Below are positions 24,967 through 32,731 of a stretch of 44,205 nucleotides of DNA, one piece after another. Numbering within the stretch: the first letter of the stretch is position 1; the number at the start of each line of letters is the position of its first letter. The notes under the pieces are model-generated. The model was given only the letters and a program-made list of their open reading frames with translations. It was not told the DNA's origin and made no database searches. Location of the stretch: NCBI GenBank assembly GCA_012959605.1, contig DUCU01000014.1:1-44205 (forward strand), given 5' to 3'. Source of the stretch: Dehalococcoidia bacterium. GTDB taxonomy: Bacteria > Chloroflexota > Dehalococcoidia > Lucifugimonadales > UBA3495. The position numbers and the translations under genes were made by a program.

Positions 24967-26370
24967 ATGGTATCTCTCAGCCGACAACTTGCGCAGTGGG
25001 TAGTGGGGCTCAGCTATGACGACCTCCCACCCGCCGTGGTGGATCGTGCCAAGGGCGTAACCCTGCACAGTCTCGCATCCGTACTTTTGGGGTCTCAATC
25101 ACGGAGCGGACAGAGCGCCGTGCAACTCATCACCGCAGACGAATCTGGTGTGAACCGTGGCGCAACCGTCATGGTGGACGGCACCACCGTAACTAAAGGC
25201 GGTGCGGCCTTTGCCAATGCGGAGATGGCCATGTCCGGCGGTAAGCTGGATTCATTCCGCATGCTCACCCACCCGGGCACCAGCATCCTACCCGGAGCGT
25301 TTGTGGCTGCTGAAACCGCCGGCGTATCAGGAAAGGAATTCCTCACCGGTGTGGCTGTTGGCTACGAGGTTATGGAACGGCTGGCGTCAGACTTCATCCC
25401 GACGGTGATGTCTCGCGGCTTTCACGCCGGCCCGGTGTTTGGCATCTTTGGACCGGCCATGGCTGCCGCAAAGATTCTGAACCTCACTGAAGAAGAAGTT
25501 AACAACACCATTGCCCTATGCGTCCATCTGGCAGCAGGTAACCTGGAAGGTCCCCGCGGCGGTGGCCGGGCCCTGCGGGAAGGCGCGGCAGTGCGGAACG
25601 CGATGCTTGCGGTAGCGCTGGCACAGATGGGACAGGTGGGAGGTGAGACTACGCTCGAGGGCGAGGCCGGTTTTTACCACGCCTACACCGGCAACAACCA
25701 GGGAAAGCTCACCTATAGCTTCGTCGGTGACACACAGACCAGCCTGGACAAGATCACCACTGGGCTGGGTAAGGACTGGATGTTCCTGGAGACCCTCTAC
25801 CGAATCTATTCCACCGCCGGTTACAACATCGCCCACGTTGATGTTTCAGCCCAGCTTTGTATCGAAAATGACATCAAATATGAGGACGTCGAGCGCGTCG
25901 AAGCTGTCGTCAACTGGATGGAAACCCAGTATCCCAGCCCGGCTTTCCCTAGTCGACGCGAAGATGGTGAGGCGCAGACCGGAGGCACCAAGTACTACAC
26001 CGCCTACGGCGTGGCAATGCGCGGTTTCCCGGTGTTGCGGAGCCAACAGATGGGCGTTGCCGACGGCGATGGCGATCCGCCTGAGGTGTTGGACCTAATG
26101 CACCGAGTGGAGGTCATACCGTCGCATAATATGACGCTCTTTGGGCCTCGGATAACCGTCTTCACCAAGGATGGAAAGAGTTATACCAAGCAGTCCACCG
26201 GGCGCGAATTCATGTGGGACTTTGAAGAAGAGGCGGGGCGGATTAGAGACGTTATCCCAGGTCTTCCGATTCCGGAAGCTCAGTTTGAAGAGATTATTGC
26301 CACCTGCCGCGACTTGGACCAGCAGGACCGGGCCGACAAGCTGATTCAACTGACCCTTAAGCAAGGGTAG
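24967..26370 (+). CDS. MmgE/PrpD family protein
   Basis: A 467-residue protein of the MmgE/PrpD family, whose known members are 2-methylcitrate dehydratase, cis-aconitate decarboxylase and iminodisuccinate epimerase. It has the N-terminal helical bundle (LARQWV-like start, AKGVTLHSLASVLLGS), ANAEMAMSGGKLDSF in place of the usual HALD-type motif, and HPGTSILPGAFVAAE, GFHAGPVFGIFGPAMAAAK and AVRNAMLAVALAQMG. The length is typical. The Asp in GGKLDSF is kept but the preceding His is not obvious, so the exact reaction is uncertain. A GGAG RBS lies before the ATG. The alpha/beta hydrolase gene follows after 47 bases and is probably co-transcribed. Confidence 0.88.
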   Translation: MVSLSRQLAQWVVGLSYDDLPPAVVDRAKGVTLHSLASVLLGSQSRSGQSAVQLITADESGVNRGATVMVDGTTVTKGGAAFANAEMAMSGGKLDSFRMLTHPGTSILPGAFVAAETAGVSGKEFLTGVAVGYEVMERLASDFIPTVMSRGFHAGPVFGIFGPAMAAAKILNLTEEEVNNTIALCVHLAAGNLEGPRGGGRALREGAAVRNAMLAVALAQMGQVGGETTLEGEAGFYHAYTGNNQGKLTYSFVGDTQTSLDKITTGLGKDWMFLETLYRIYSTAGYNIAHVDVSAQLCIENDIKYEDVERVEAVVNWMETQYPSPAFPSRREDGEAQTGGTKYYTAYGVAMRGFPVLRSQQMGVADGDGDPPEVLDLMHRVEVIPSHNMTLFGPRITVFTKDGKSYTKQSTGREFMWDFEEEAGRIRDVIPGLPIPEAQFEEIIATCRDLDQQDRADKLIQLTLKQG

Positions 26371-26417
26371 GTCGCCAATTCCAACCACGAGATCCAAGCA
26401 ACTGAGGTTTAACCAGA

Positions 26418-27227
26418 ATGCCGTACCTGCAATTAAATGGCAGCAAGTTCCACTATCATTGGGAGGACTTTACCGACCCTTGGCAGGAGAAAAGCGTTGT
26501 CTTGTTGCACCATGCCGCGGGCGGAAACCTCCACCGGTGGCGGGCTTGGGTGCCAACGCTGGCCCGCCAGAACCGGGTGCTCCGATTCGACATGGGCGGT
26601 CACGCTGGTACTGATGCCCCCTCCGGCGGTAAATTCACTCTGCCGGGTTTGGCAGCAGACATCGCGGCGGTCATGGACAGCCTGGATATTGAGAAAATCC
26701 ACCTGGTAGGCGCATCTGCGGGAGGCATCGTCAGCCTGCGATTTGCCATCGATTTTCCAGACCGACTCCACAGCCTGAGTCTAGTGGCATCCACTCCCAG
26801 ACTGGCTGGGATGGGCGCGAGTATGGATGCCAGTGTGTGGCGACGGATACTTGAAGAAGAAGGGACCAAATCATGGCTGGGAGCAGATTCTGAGAAACGG
26901 TTTGGTCCCAATTCGAAACAAGAATTAATAGATTGGTACGCATCCTCAGGTGAGAAAACCACGGCTGAAGTGGTCTTAGCCCTGCAGGATTGTCTCTTGG
27001 GAGAAGACCTCACCCCACTGCTGCCTAAAATCTCTGCACCGACATTGATCTTGGCATCGAATCAGGATGAGATCACTCCCCTGGACGCTCAGCATCTGAT
27101 GGCCGATCAGATACCGAACGCCAGCCTGGAGACCTTTGATGGCGTTGGCCACAACATGAAGGTAGAGATTCCGGACCTGTTGTCCGGAACCGTGAGGGAC
27201 TTCGTCAGAAAAATCGGTTCCGGTTAA
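26418..27227 (+). CDS. Alpha/beta hydrolase
   Basis: A 269-residue alpha/beta-hydrolase-fold enzyme with a full triad visible: Ser100 in GASAGG, Asp217 in ASNQDEITP and His245 in GVGHNMKV. The oxyanion region is HHAAGGNLHRW near 31-41. This type covers enol-lactone hydrolases (PcaD-like), C-C bond hydrolases of meta-cleavage pathways and esterases; the substrate cannot be read. It follows the MmgE/PrpD gene closely. Its TAA overlaps the stop of the convergent flavin monooxygenase gene, the two stops sharing the bases TTAA at 27224-27227. Confidence 0.9.
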   Translation: MPYLQLNGSKFHYHWEDFTDPWQEKSVVLLHHAAGGNLHRWRAWVPTLARQNRVLRFDMGGHAGTDAPSGGKFTLPGLAADIAAVMDSLDIEKIHLVGASAGGIVSLRFAIDFPDRLHSLSLVASTPRLAGMGASMDASVWRRILEEEGTKSWLGADSEKRFGPNSKQELIDWYASSGEKTTAEVVLALQDCLLGEDLTPLLPKISAPTLILASNQDEITPLDAQHLMADQIPNASLETFDGVGHNMKVEIPDLLSGTVRDFVRKIGSG

Positions 27228-28357
27228 GCCAAAGACCTGGGATTGATCGGCGTAGCCATTGCCTGTACTTCGGGTAAGACCTTCTCGGCGAAGAGTCGCA
27301 GGCTTTTTTCAGCCTTTTCCCTTGGCATTCCGCCGTACATCATGTGAATTACGACCTTCTCCATGGAGATGGTCTCCTGCATCGACTTGATCTTCTCGAT
27401 GATTTGCTCCGGTGTGCCGATGGGTTGGGTCGCGCGACGGGCGGCGAGCCTAGCCTCTGCCGGGCTTATGTCCGCAGTCTGTCGCGACAGGTATTCTTCG
27501 TAGCCAGCTATGCCTTCGTAGCCGGGGTTGTTCCAATCAAAGTAGTGATGCTGGGCTGCGATGCCTTGGTTTTTGAAGTATTCCCATCCTTCTTCGGCTT
27601 CCTCGGCAGTCTCGGCGCAGTACATCCACAGCAAGGTGGTGGGCTGGTCTGGCGGTAGGCCTAGGTTCTTGCGGATTCGGTTGAACCGCTGCACCTTGGC
27701 GACCATCTCATCAACATCGTCACCTGCGACAAACATCTGCCCTAGACCGTTTTCTGCGGCCAGTTTTGCTGAGGCCTCAGTGCTGAATGCTACCTTGATG
27801 TCCTTGGTCAGGTCTCCCTTGTGTCGTGCTTGCGGTCGGATAGAAGTTGGTGGGATATCGTAGATATCGCCCTTGAACTCGAAACGCTCTGCGCCGTCGG
27901 AGGCCCTGATGGCATTGATAACATCGTAAAAGTACTTGTGCGACTGTTCCATTGGGTAGCCAAGGGAAGCATATTCGTGTGGGGAAATGCCTCGGCCGAT
28001 GCCCAGGTGTAGGCGGCGGCCCTTCAATAAGATGTCTAGCATGGATATCTCGTGAGCTAGTCGCACCGGGTTCCACCAAGGCGCAACGATCACTGCGGTG
28101 CCCACGTCTATTCGGCTGGTTCGACCCGCCCAGTACGCCAGGTATTGGAGTGGGTTGGGCTGCATCGAGTAGGCAGAGCCATAATGTTCTGTCGCCCAGA
28201 TGGAATCGAAACCTAGTGGCTCTACCAGTTCCCCCATGTAAAGGGTGTTATCCATGTTCTCGGCGTCCGAGATTGTCGGTGGCCGGCTGTAATCTTCTGC
28301 TATCAGACGTTCCCAGTCGCCTTGGTTATATCCAGTTACCATCACTCCGCAATGCAT
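27224..28357 (-). CDS. Luciferase-like flavin-dependent monooxygenase (1 of 4)
   Basis: A 377-residue member of the bacterial luciferase-like (LLM) family, which uses FMNH2 or F420 to oxidise organic substrates. It has FDSIWATEHYG near the N-terminus, RIDVGTAVIVAPWWNPVRLAHE, then LLKGRRLHLGIGRGISPHE and IGTPEQIIEKI. ATG 28357 is chosen over GTG 28372 because AAGGAG lies six bases before it. The TIM barrel appears complete. It is a single gene, convergent with the MmgE/PrpD-hydrolase pair and divergent from the propeller gene at 28590. Confidence 0.9.
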   Translation of the reverse strand: MHCGVMVTGYNQGDWERLIAEDYSRPPTISDAENMDNTLYMGELVEPLGFDSIWATEHYGSAYSMQPNPLQYLAYWAGRTSRIDVGTAVIVAPWWNPVRLAHEISMLDILLKGRRLHLGIGRGISPHEYASLGYPMEQSHKYFYDVINAIRASDGAERFEFKGDIYDIPPTSIRPQARHKGDLTKDIKVAFSTEASAKLAAENGLGQMFVAGDDVDEMVAKVQRFNRIRKNLGLPPDQPTTLLWMYCAETAEEAEEGWEYFKNQGIAAQHHYFDWNNPGYEGIAGYEEYLSRQTADISPAEARLAARRATQPIGTPEQIIEKIKSMQETISMEKVVIHMMYGGMPREKAEKSLRLFAEKVLPEVQAMATPINPRSLA

Positions 28358-28541
28358 ATCGTTCTCCTTCACCTGGGGTAGTAGGCACGGAACAAGCCTA
28401 GCCTATCGTGTTAATTTTCGTAAGCTGACGCGTCAGTATAACTGGTGTTTGGATATGGGCAAACGAGTTTATCGAATCAAGTTCAGTGTTCTAAGTGTTG
28501 CCGCGTAAGGCCAGATTTTGGCACAGAAATCACTGGTTTGA

Positions 28542-28550
28542 TGCTAAGAT
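28542..28550 (+). promoter_or_regulatory. Extended -10 promoter element
   Basis: TGCTAAGAT, identical to the element at 37127, lies 40 bases before the ATG at 28590. A TTGGCA sits at 28518, but 21 bases is long for a spacer. Confidence 0.45.
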
Positions 28551-28589
28551 TCATGCCCGATATAGCAGTAAATTATTGGAGACGATGCA

Positions 28590-29561
28590 ATGCGCGTTAC
28601 CCGTCTCGTAGATGCCCCGATCATCAGCCAAGATTTGCACCCAATCATCGGTGAGAACATCCAAGGACCATCGCTGATCCGAGTCCCGGATTGGATCAAA
28701 GACCCGATGGGTAAGTACTATTTGTACTTTGCCGATCACAAAGGAGACTACATTCGTCTGGCCTACGGTGACGAATTACGAGGACCGTGGCAAGTCCATC
28801 CCACTGGCAGCTTACAACTTGTCGACTCTTTATTCTTGACCGAGCCACCGGATGCCCCGGAAGAAGCGGTTGAGGAACTCAAGAGACTCCGCCAACAACA
28901 GCGGGGTGATGAAGAGTTATCTCACGACCTGGTAACAGAATTGACCACGCCCCATATTGCTTCACCGGATGTGCACGTTGATACCGACAACCAATCAATC
29001 GTGATGTACTTCCATGGTCTTGAGGGTCTGGGAAAACAGGTAACTCGCGTCGCGACTTCTACTGATGGAATAAATTTCTCTGCGCGTCCGGAGATTCTCA
29101 GCCGGAGTTACCTAAGGGCATTTGAACACGGCGGCCAGACCTACGCCCTGGTCATGCCCGGGCAGATTTACCGGTTCACAGACAGCCGGCCTCCCCTTGA
29201 GCTTGGCCCACTGCTATTCAACCGGAATATGCGCCACGCCGCCTTGTTGTTGAGGGGAGATTCGCTGAACGTGTTCTGGTCTCAGGTGGGTGATATACCA
29301 GAGCGCATTTTGATGAGCACCATCGATCTCTCAGAGGATTGGCAGGAATGGCACGAGACCGAGGCCGTGGACGTTTTAAGCCCGGAGCGCGATTGGGAAG
29401 GCGCCGATGCTCCCTTGGTGGCGTCAGTAAGAAGCGTGGCCTACGGGCATGTGAACCAGCTGCGTGACCCGGCGATATACACCGAGGGTGACCAGATTTA
29501 TCTGCTGTACTCGGTGGCCGGTGAAAGCGGCATTGGTATAGCAGAGATCGAATTGGATTAA
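28590..29561 (+). CDS. GH43/arabinanase-like beta-propeller protein
   Basis: A 323-residue protein with features of the five-bladed propeller shared by GH43, GH32 and related glycosidases. It has GPSLIRVPDWIKDPMGKYYLYFADH at the start (landmarks: GPSLI, then YYLYFADHKG), SPDVHVD with a following MYFHG strand, RVATSTDGINF, and a final blade with LRDPAIYTEGDQIYLLYSV. Charged or polar residues in these positions form the active site in GH43, but the catalytic acids cannot be assigned with certainty. There is no signal peptide, so it would be cytoplasmic. GGAG lies nine bases before the ATG. A carbohydrate enzyme is unusual among the surrounding acid-catabolism genes. Confidence 0.75.
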   Translation: MRVTRLVDAPIISQDLHPIIGENIQGPSLIRVPDWIKDPMGKYYLYFADHKGDYIRLAYGDELRGPWQVHPTGSLQLVDSLFLTEPPDAPEEAVEELKRLRQQQRGDEELSHDLVTELTTPHIASPDVHVDTDNQSIVMYFHGLEGLGKQVTRVATSTDGINFSARPEILSRSYLRAFEHGGQTYALVMPGQIYRFTDSRPPLELGPLLFNRNMRHAALLLRGDSLNVFWSQVGDIPERILMSTIDLSEDWQEWHETEAVDVLSPERDWEGADAPLVASVRSVAYGHVNQLRDPAIYTEGDQIYLLYSVAGESGIGIAEIELD

Positions 29562-29639
29562 GACGAATCAGACTGATCAAACGGGGGTAGGGCAAAATTC
29601 CTTCCTACGTGACTCCTGTATTCAGAGGCGTGATAGCAG

Positions 29640-29830
29640 ATGGGTTTACCTGAACCCAAACAATCTTCCCTGGCAGAATTTGTGCAATCTCTGATCGAGA
29701 CTAAGTTGGTGTCATTGCCAATGCGCGTCGGGGTCACGGGCCACCGCGTGTTGGGAGACAAAGCTGGGGATTGGGTTGGGCAGCAGCTGGATGGGCTGTT
29801 CTCCAATCTAGCCGCATCCGAGTTTGATGC
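29640..29830 (+). pseudogene. Truncated protein with GVTGHR motif
   Basis: The first ~63 codons of a gene. They contain PMRVGVTGHRVLGDKAG, a motif typical of Rossmann-like nucleotide or NAD-derivative binding (SLOG-type) proteins, where GVTGHR starts the first strand. A GAGG-type RBS precedes the ATG. The frame then runs into unrelated sequence and closes at 29882, while the homologous continuation (a second strand with a Gly-Ala-Asp motif) is missing. Downstream sequence belongs to a different family, so this is the 5' side of a deletion junction. Confidence 0.5.
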
Positions 29831-30142
29831 CGGGAGCCAATTGGCAGAACCGGTTCATGCTCCAGTACTTGTCACGGACTAAAACCCCGTGGCAGATTGA
29901 CCAAGAAGTTGGCAACTTGGAGTCGGACCTTCTCGCACCCGACCCGGCGCTCAGCTACCTTCGCTATGACGTCCTGCTAAACGATGATTCTTTGGACAAC
30001 CTGGGTCTATGCTCTCCGGCCAAAGTTGACGTCGCTCCGTGAGATGAGCGTGGCTCACAACCGAGAAAACCTGGCCACCATCGGTGATCACACGGCTGGG
30101 CAACAGGTGCAATATGACCATTTCCCAGCAGCCTTTGACCTT
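29824..30142 (+). pseudogene. Patatin-like phospholipase C-terminal fragment
   Basis: Two overlapping plus frames make up the end of a patatin-like protein: LQYLSRTKTPWQIDQEVGNL and LSYLRYDVLLNDDSLDNLGL in one frame. After a frameshift near 30010-30020, SLREMSVAHNRENLATIG and QYDHFPAAFDL follow in the next. These match the C-terminal segments seen in bacterial patatin-related proteins (PWxID.EVGDL, LRY.V, SLREMD, N...L..IG, V..EHFP..FD). The catalytic GxSxG and Asp-Gly parts are absent. It directly abuts the GVTGHR fragment, so a deletion fused two genes. Confidence 0.55.
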
Positions 30143-30168
30143 AATGGGTGGAATCGTGGTGAGCACAT

Positions 30169-30205
30169 AAAAAGCGCCTCGACAATACTGCCGAGGCGCT
30201 CTTGG
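30169..30205 (-). terminator. Hairpin with U-run on the minus strand
   Basis: AGCGCCTCG pairs with CGAGGCGCT over a 10-base loop. The minus direction has five T after the stem, the plus direction does not. No minus-strand gene lies to its right, so it may be left over or act mainly on the plus side after the pseudogenes. Confidence 0.5.
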
Positions 30206-30408
30206 GTACTTGCTGTGGGTTCTGAGATATACCCACTTACTATCCGGTGAGATTGCCGATTATTTTGACTTGAGCTCCTCTAGGCTGTCCACCAAAGCCT
30301 CGTAGGCCATGGCTTTTGGCTGCCTTGTTGACTGGGGTAAATGGCACTCATACACTGCTACCAGACAATCCCCTGGGCAGAATCCAGCAATATTTGAGAG
30401 GTAGCAGT

Positions 30409-31263
30409 ATGGCAGCGCAGACACCTACGATCGATGTACAAGTACACGCCTACGGGAAGAACACACCCAGTCGTCCTTGGGCCGGTTTCTTGCAGGGTCC
30501 AGATGAAGTCACCGGTGACGACATGGTTGCTGCAATGGACGCGGTTGGCGTCGACGGGGCTCTGCTGATCTCGCCGTTCAGCTTGTATCAATATGACGCC
30601 AGCTATGTACTCGATGTATACGCCCAACACCCAAATCACTTCGGCGTGATTAGGCCGATTAATGCGCAGTCAGAAACTGTGGCGGATGATTTTGCTGCCT
30701 GGGCGGCGACAAAGGGAGTGGTGGGAGCAAGGATCATGCTCACAGCTCAGGAATACCAAGCTGACGATGCGGGTCTTAACCAGATTCTTGCTGCCGGAGC
30801 AAAGGCCGGAATACCAGTTAATGTCATGGCCTCGGGAAAGCTCCCTCTTTTGCTTGAACTGGCCCGCCGCAACCCAAACGCTCAGATAGTGATTGACCAT
30901 TTAGGGATAGTTCAGCCATTCTTGCCGCCCGTTCCGGAAAACCCGTTCGCTGACCTGGATAACGTGCTGGCTCTGGCATCATGTGACAACGTGTCAATCA
31001 AGATCTCCGGTGCTGGTACTCTTTCCCATGAGCCGTTCCCCTACGCCGACATCTGGGAGCCTCTGGGCAAGGTCTTCCAAGCGTTTGGCTTTGACCGCTG
31101 CATGTGGGGCACAGACTGGACCCGGGCTGTCGAGTTATTGAACTACGAGCAGGGAGTTGAGGCGTTCCGAGTAACTGACCAACTTTCTGATTCGGAGCGT
31201 TCCACACTGATGGGCGGCTCTCTAATGAAGATTTACAAATGGTCTCCCAACCAGCGTTACTAA
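30409..31263 (+). CDS. Amidohydrolase family protein (amidohydrolase_2 type)
   Basis: A 284-residue metal-dependent TIM-barrel hydrolase. ATG 30409 is favoured over the upstream start at 30316 because GAGAGG lies just before it and the protein then opens with the first strand, PTIDVQVHAYG. The usual D-x-H-x-H is D-V-Q-V-H here (Gln11, His13), as found in some lactonase-like members. Further marks are LISPFSLYQYD, VIDHLGIV with a metal or catalytic His, and CMWGTDWTR near the C-terminus with the conserved Asp. Related enzymes hydrolyse lactones or decarboxylate aromatic acids. It is followed by a flavin monooxygenase gene on the same strand. Confidence 0.85.
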   Translation: MAAQTPTIDVQVHAYGKNTPSRPWAGFLQGPDEVTGDDMVAAMDAVGVDGALLISPFSLYQYDASYVLDVYAQHPNHFGVIRPINAQSETVADDFAAWAATKGVVGARIMLTAQEYQADDAGLNQILAAGAKAGIPVNVMASGKLPLLLELARRNPNAQIVIDHLGIVQPFLPPVPENPFADLDNVLALASCDNVSIKISGAGTLSHEPFPYADIWEPLGKVFQAFGFDRCMWGTDWTRAVELLNYEQGVEAFRVTDQLSDSERSTLMGGSLMKIYKWSPNQRY

Positions 31264-31448
31264 CCCTGGTTGGACCAATCGGTACACGACGTACGCTCTT
31301 AAATGAAACACCGTCAGGCTCTCGCACCGTGACAGTGTTTCATCTATTATCAGTTCTGATTTGCCATCGAACGAATAGGAAACGGGCAGGCCGGGCCGGC
31401 GATTACCCAGCTATGCGCGGCGACCCAAGTGGAACGGAGGAAAGAAAA

Positions 31449-32615
31449 TTGACTGCATTGACCGATAACATGACTTTTGGGACCTTTATGGCCCCCTTTC
31501 ACCGCGTTGGTGAGAACCCCACATTGGCCCTGGAACGAGACCTAGAACTGATCGAGTGGATGGATGATCTAGGGTTCGATGAAGCCTGGGTCGGCGAGCA
31601 CCACAGCGGAGGCTGGGAGACCATCGCATCTCCTGAAGTGTTCATAGCCACTGCTGCTGGCCGCACCCGCCACATTCGGTTTGGCACCGGCGTGGTCAGC
31701 CTGCCCTACCACCATCCCTACATGGTGGCCAACCGCATGGTGTTGCTGGACCACCTGACTAGGGGCCGCGTGATGCTGGGTGTTGGCCCCGGGGCTTTGG
31801 CGTCAGATGCGAACATGTTCTGCATCGACCCGGAGCGACAGCGAGAGATGATGGATGAGTCGCTGGGAGTGATCATGCAGCTGCTAGACGGCAGCGAGCC
31901 CGTAACCTGCGAGACCGATTGGTTCAAGCTAAAAGATGCTACCTTGCAGCTAAGGCCCTACCAAAAGCCATCACTGCCGGTGGCGGTAGCCTCGGTCCAA
32001 TCGCCGTCCGGAGTGCTCTTGGCTGGGAAGCACGGAGCATCGGTGATCTCCCTGAGCGTGCCCAGAGACTCAGTGCGGAGCACCAGCTTGAAGGACCAGT
32101 GGGCTATCGCTGAGGAGACTGCTGAAAAGCACGGCAAAGCTGTTCGCCGTGAAGACTGGCGTCTGTCCGTTGGCTGCCACGTGGCCGAGACCAGGGAACA
32201 GGCATTTGAAGATATCCGAGTTGGCGCCGGCAGGGTGGTCACTGAATACACCGGCGGCACCAACGGCAACCCCATCCCTGACGTTCCGGCCAACGAGATC
32301 GTGGACTACATGGTGGAGCACAACCAGTGGATCGTGGGCACACCGGACGACGTCATTGCCGGTATCGAACGACTACAGGAGGCCAGCGGTGGCTTTGGTG
32401 GGCTGCTACTGCGGGCAGAAGACTGGGCTCCGCGCGCCGAATTACACCGTAGCTACGAGTTGTTTGCCCGCTACGTCATGCCCCGCTACCAAGGGAGCCT
32501 CACCGGGATCATCGACTCCCAGCAGCGGTCTGCCAGCAAGAAGGAAGCGCTCCAGGCCAACCGCAGGGCCGGGTTAAAGCGAGCTACCGACTCGTATCTG
32601 GCTGGCAATCGCTAG
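31449..32615 (+). CDS. Luciferase-like flavin-dependent monooxygenase (2 of 4)
   Basis: A 388-residue LLM-family enzyme. The start is TTG at 31449: GGAGG lies eight bases upstream, and the family's first strand (MTFGTFMAPFHRVGENP) follows within a few codons. The frame is open further left (to 31239), but that part looks non-coding and overlaps the end of the amidohydrolase gene. Conserved blocks are FDEAWVGEHHSGGWE, HIRFGTGVVSLPYHHP, LDHLTRGRVMLGVGPGAL and VGTPDDVIAGIERL. This layout is close to the limonene/alkane monooxygenase-like subgroup. It is probably co-transcribed with the amidohydrolase gene. Confidence 0.9.
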   Translation: MTALTDNMTFGTFMAPFHRVGENPTLALERDLELIEWMDDLGFDEAWVGEHHSGGWETIASPEVFIATAAGRTRHIRFGTGVVSLPYHHPYMVANRMVLLDHLTRGRVMLGVGPGALASDANMFCIDPERQREMMDESLGVIMQLLDGSEPVTCETDWFKLKDATLQLRPYQKPSLPVAVASVQSPSGVLLAGKHGASVISLSVPRDSVRSTSLKDQWAIAEETAEKHGKAVRREDWRLSVGCHVAETREQAFEDIRVGAGRVVTEYTGGTNGNPIPDVPANEIVDYMVEHNQWIVGTPDDVIAGIERLQEASGGFGGLLLRAEDWAPRAELHRSYELFARYVMPRYQGSLTGIIDSQQRSASKKEALQANRRAGLKRATDSYLAGNR

Positions 32616-32680
32616 CCTTTGGGACGCCTCCATGCCGTGTCTGGCTACTCTAATCCAGCGGCCATTTCAGGCTCGGCGTA

Positions 32681-32689
32681 TGTTAAAAT
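32681..32689 (+). promoter_or_regulatory. Extended -10 promoter element
   Basis: TGTTAAAAT, TGn plus a good -10, lies 43 bases before the ATG of the molybdopterin subunit gene. No clear -35. Confidence 0.4.
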
Positions 32690-32731
32690 TCCGTCATTCT
32701 AAGACCTAGGCTAGTTCAATAGGAGAAATCT

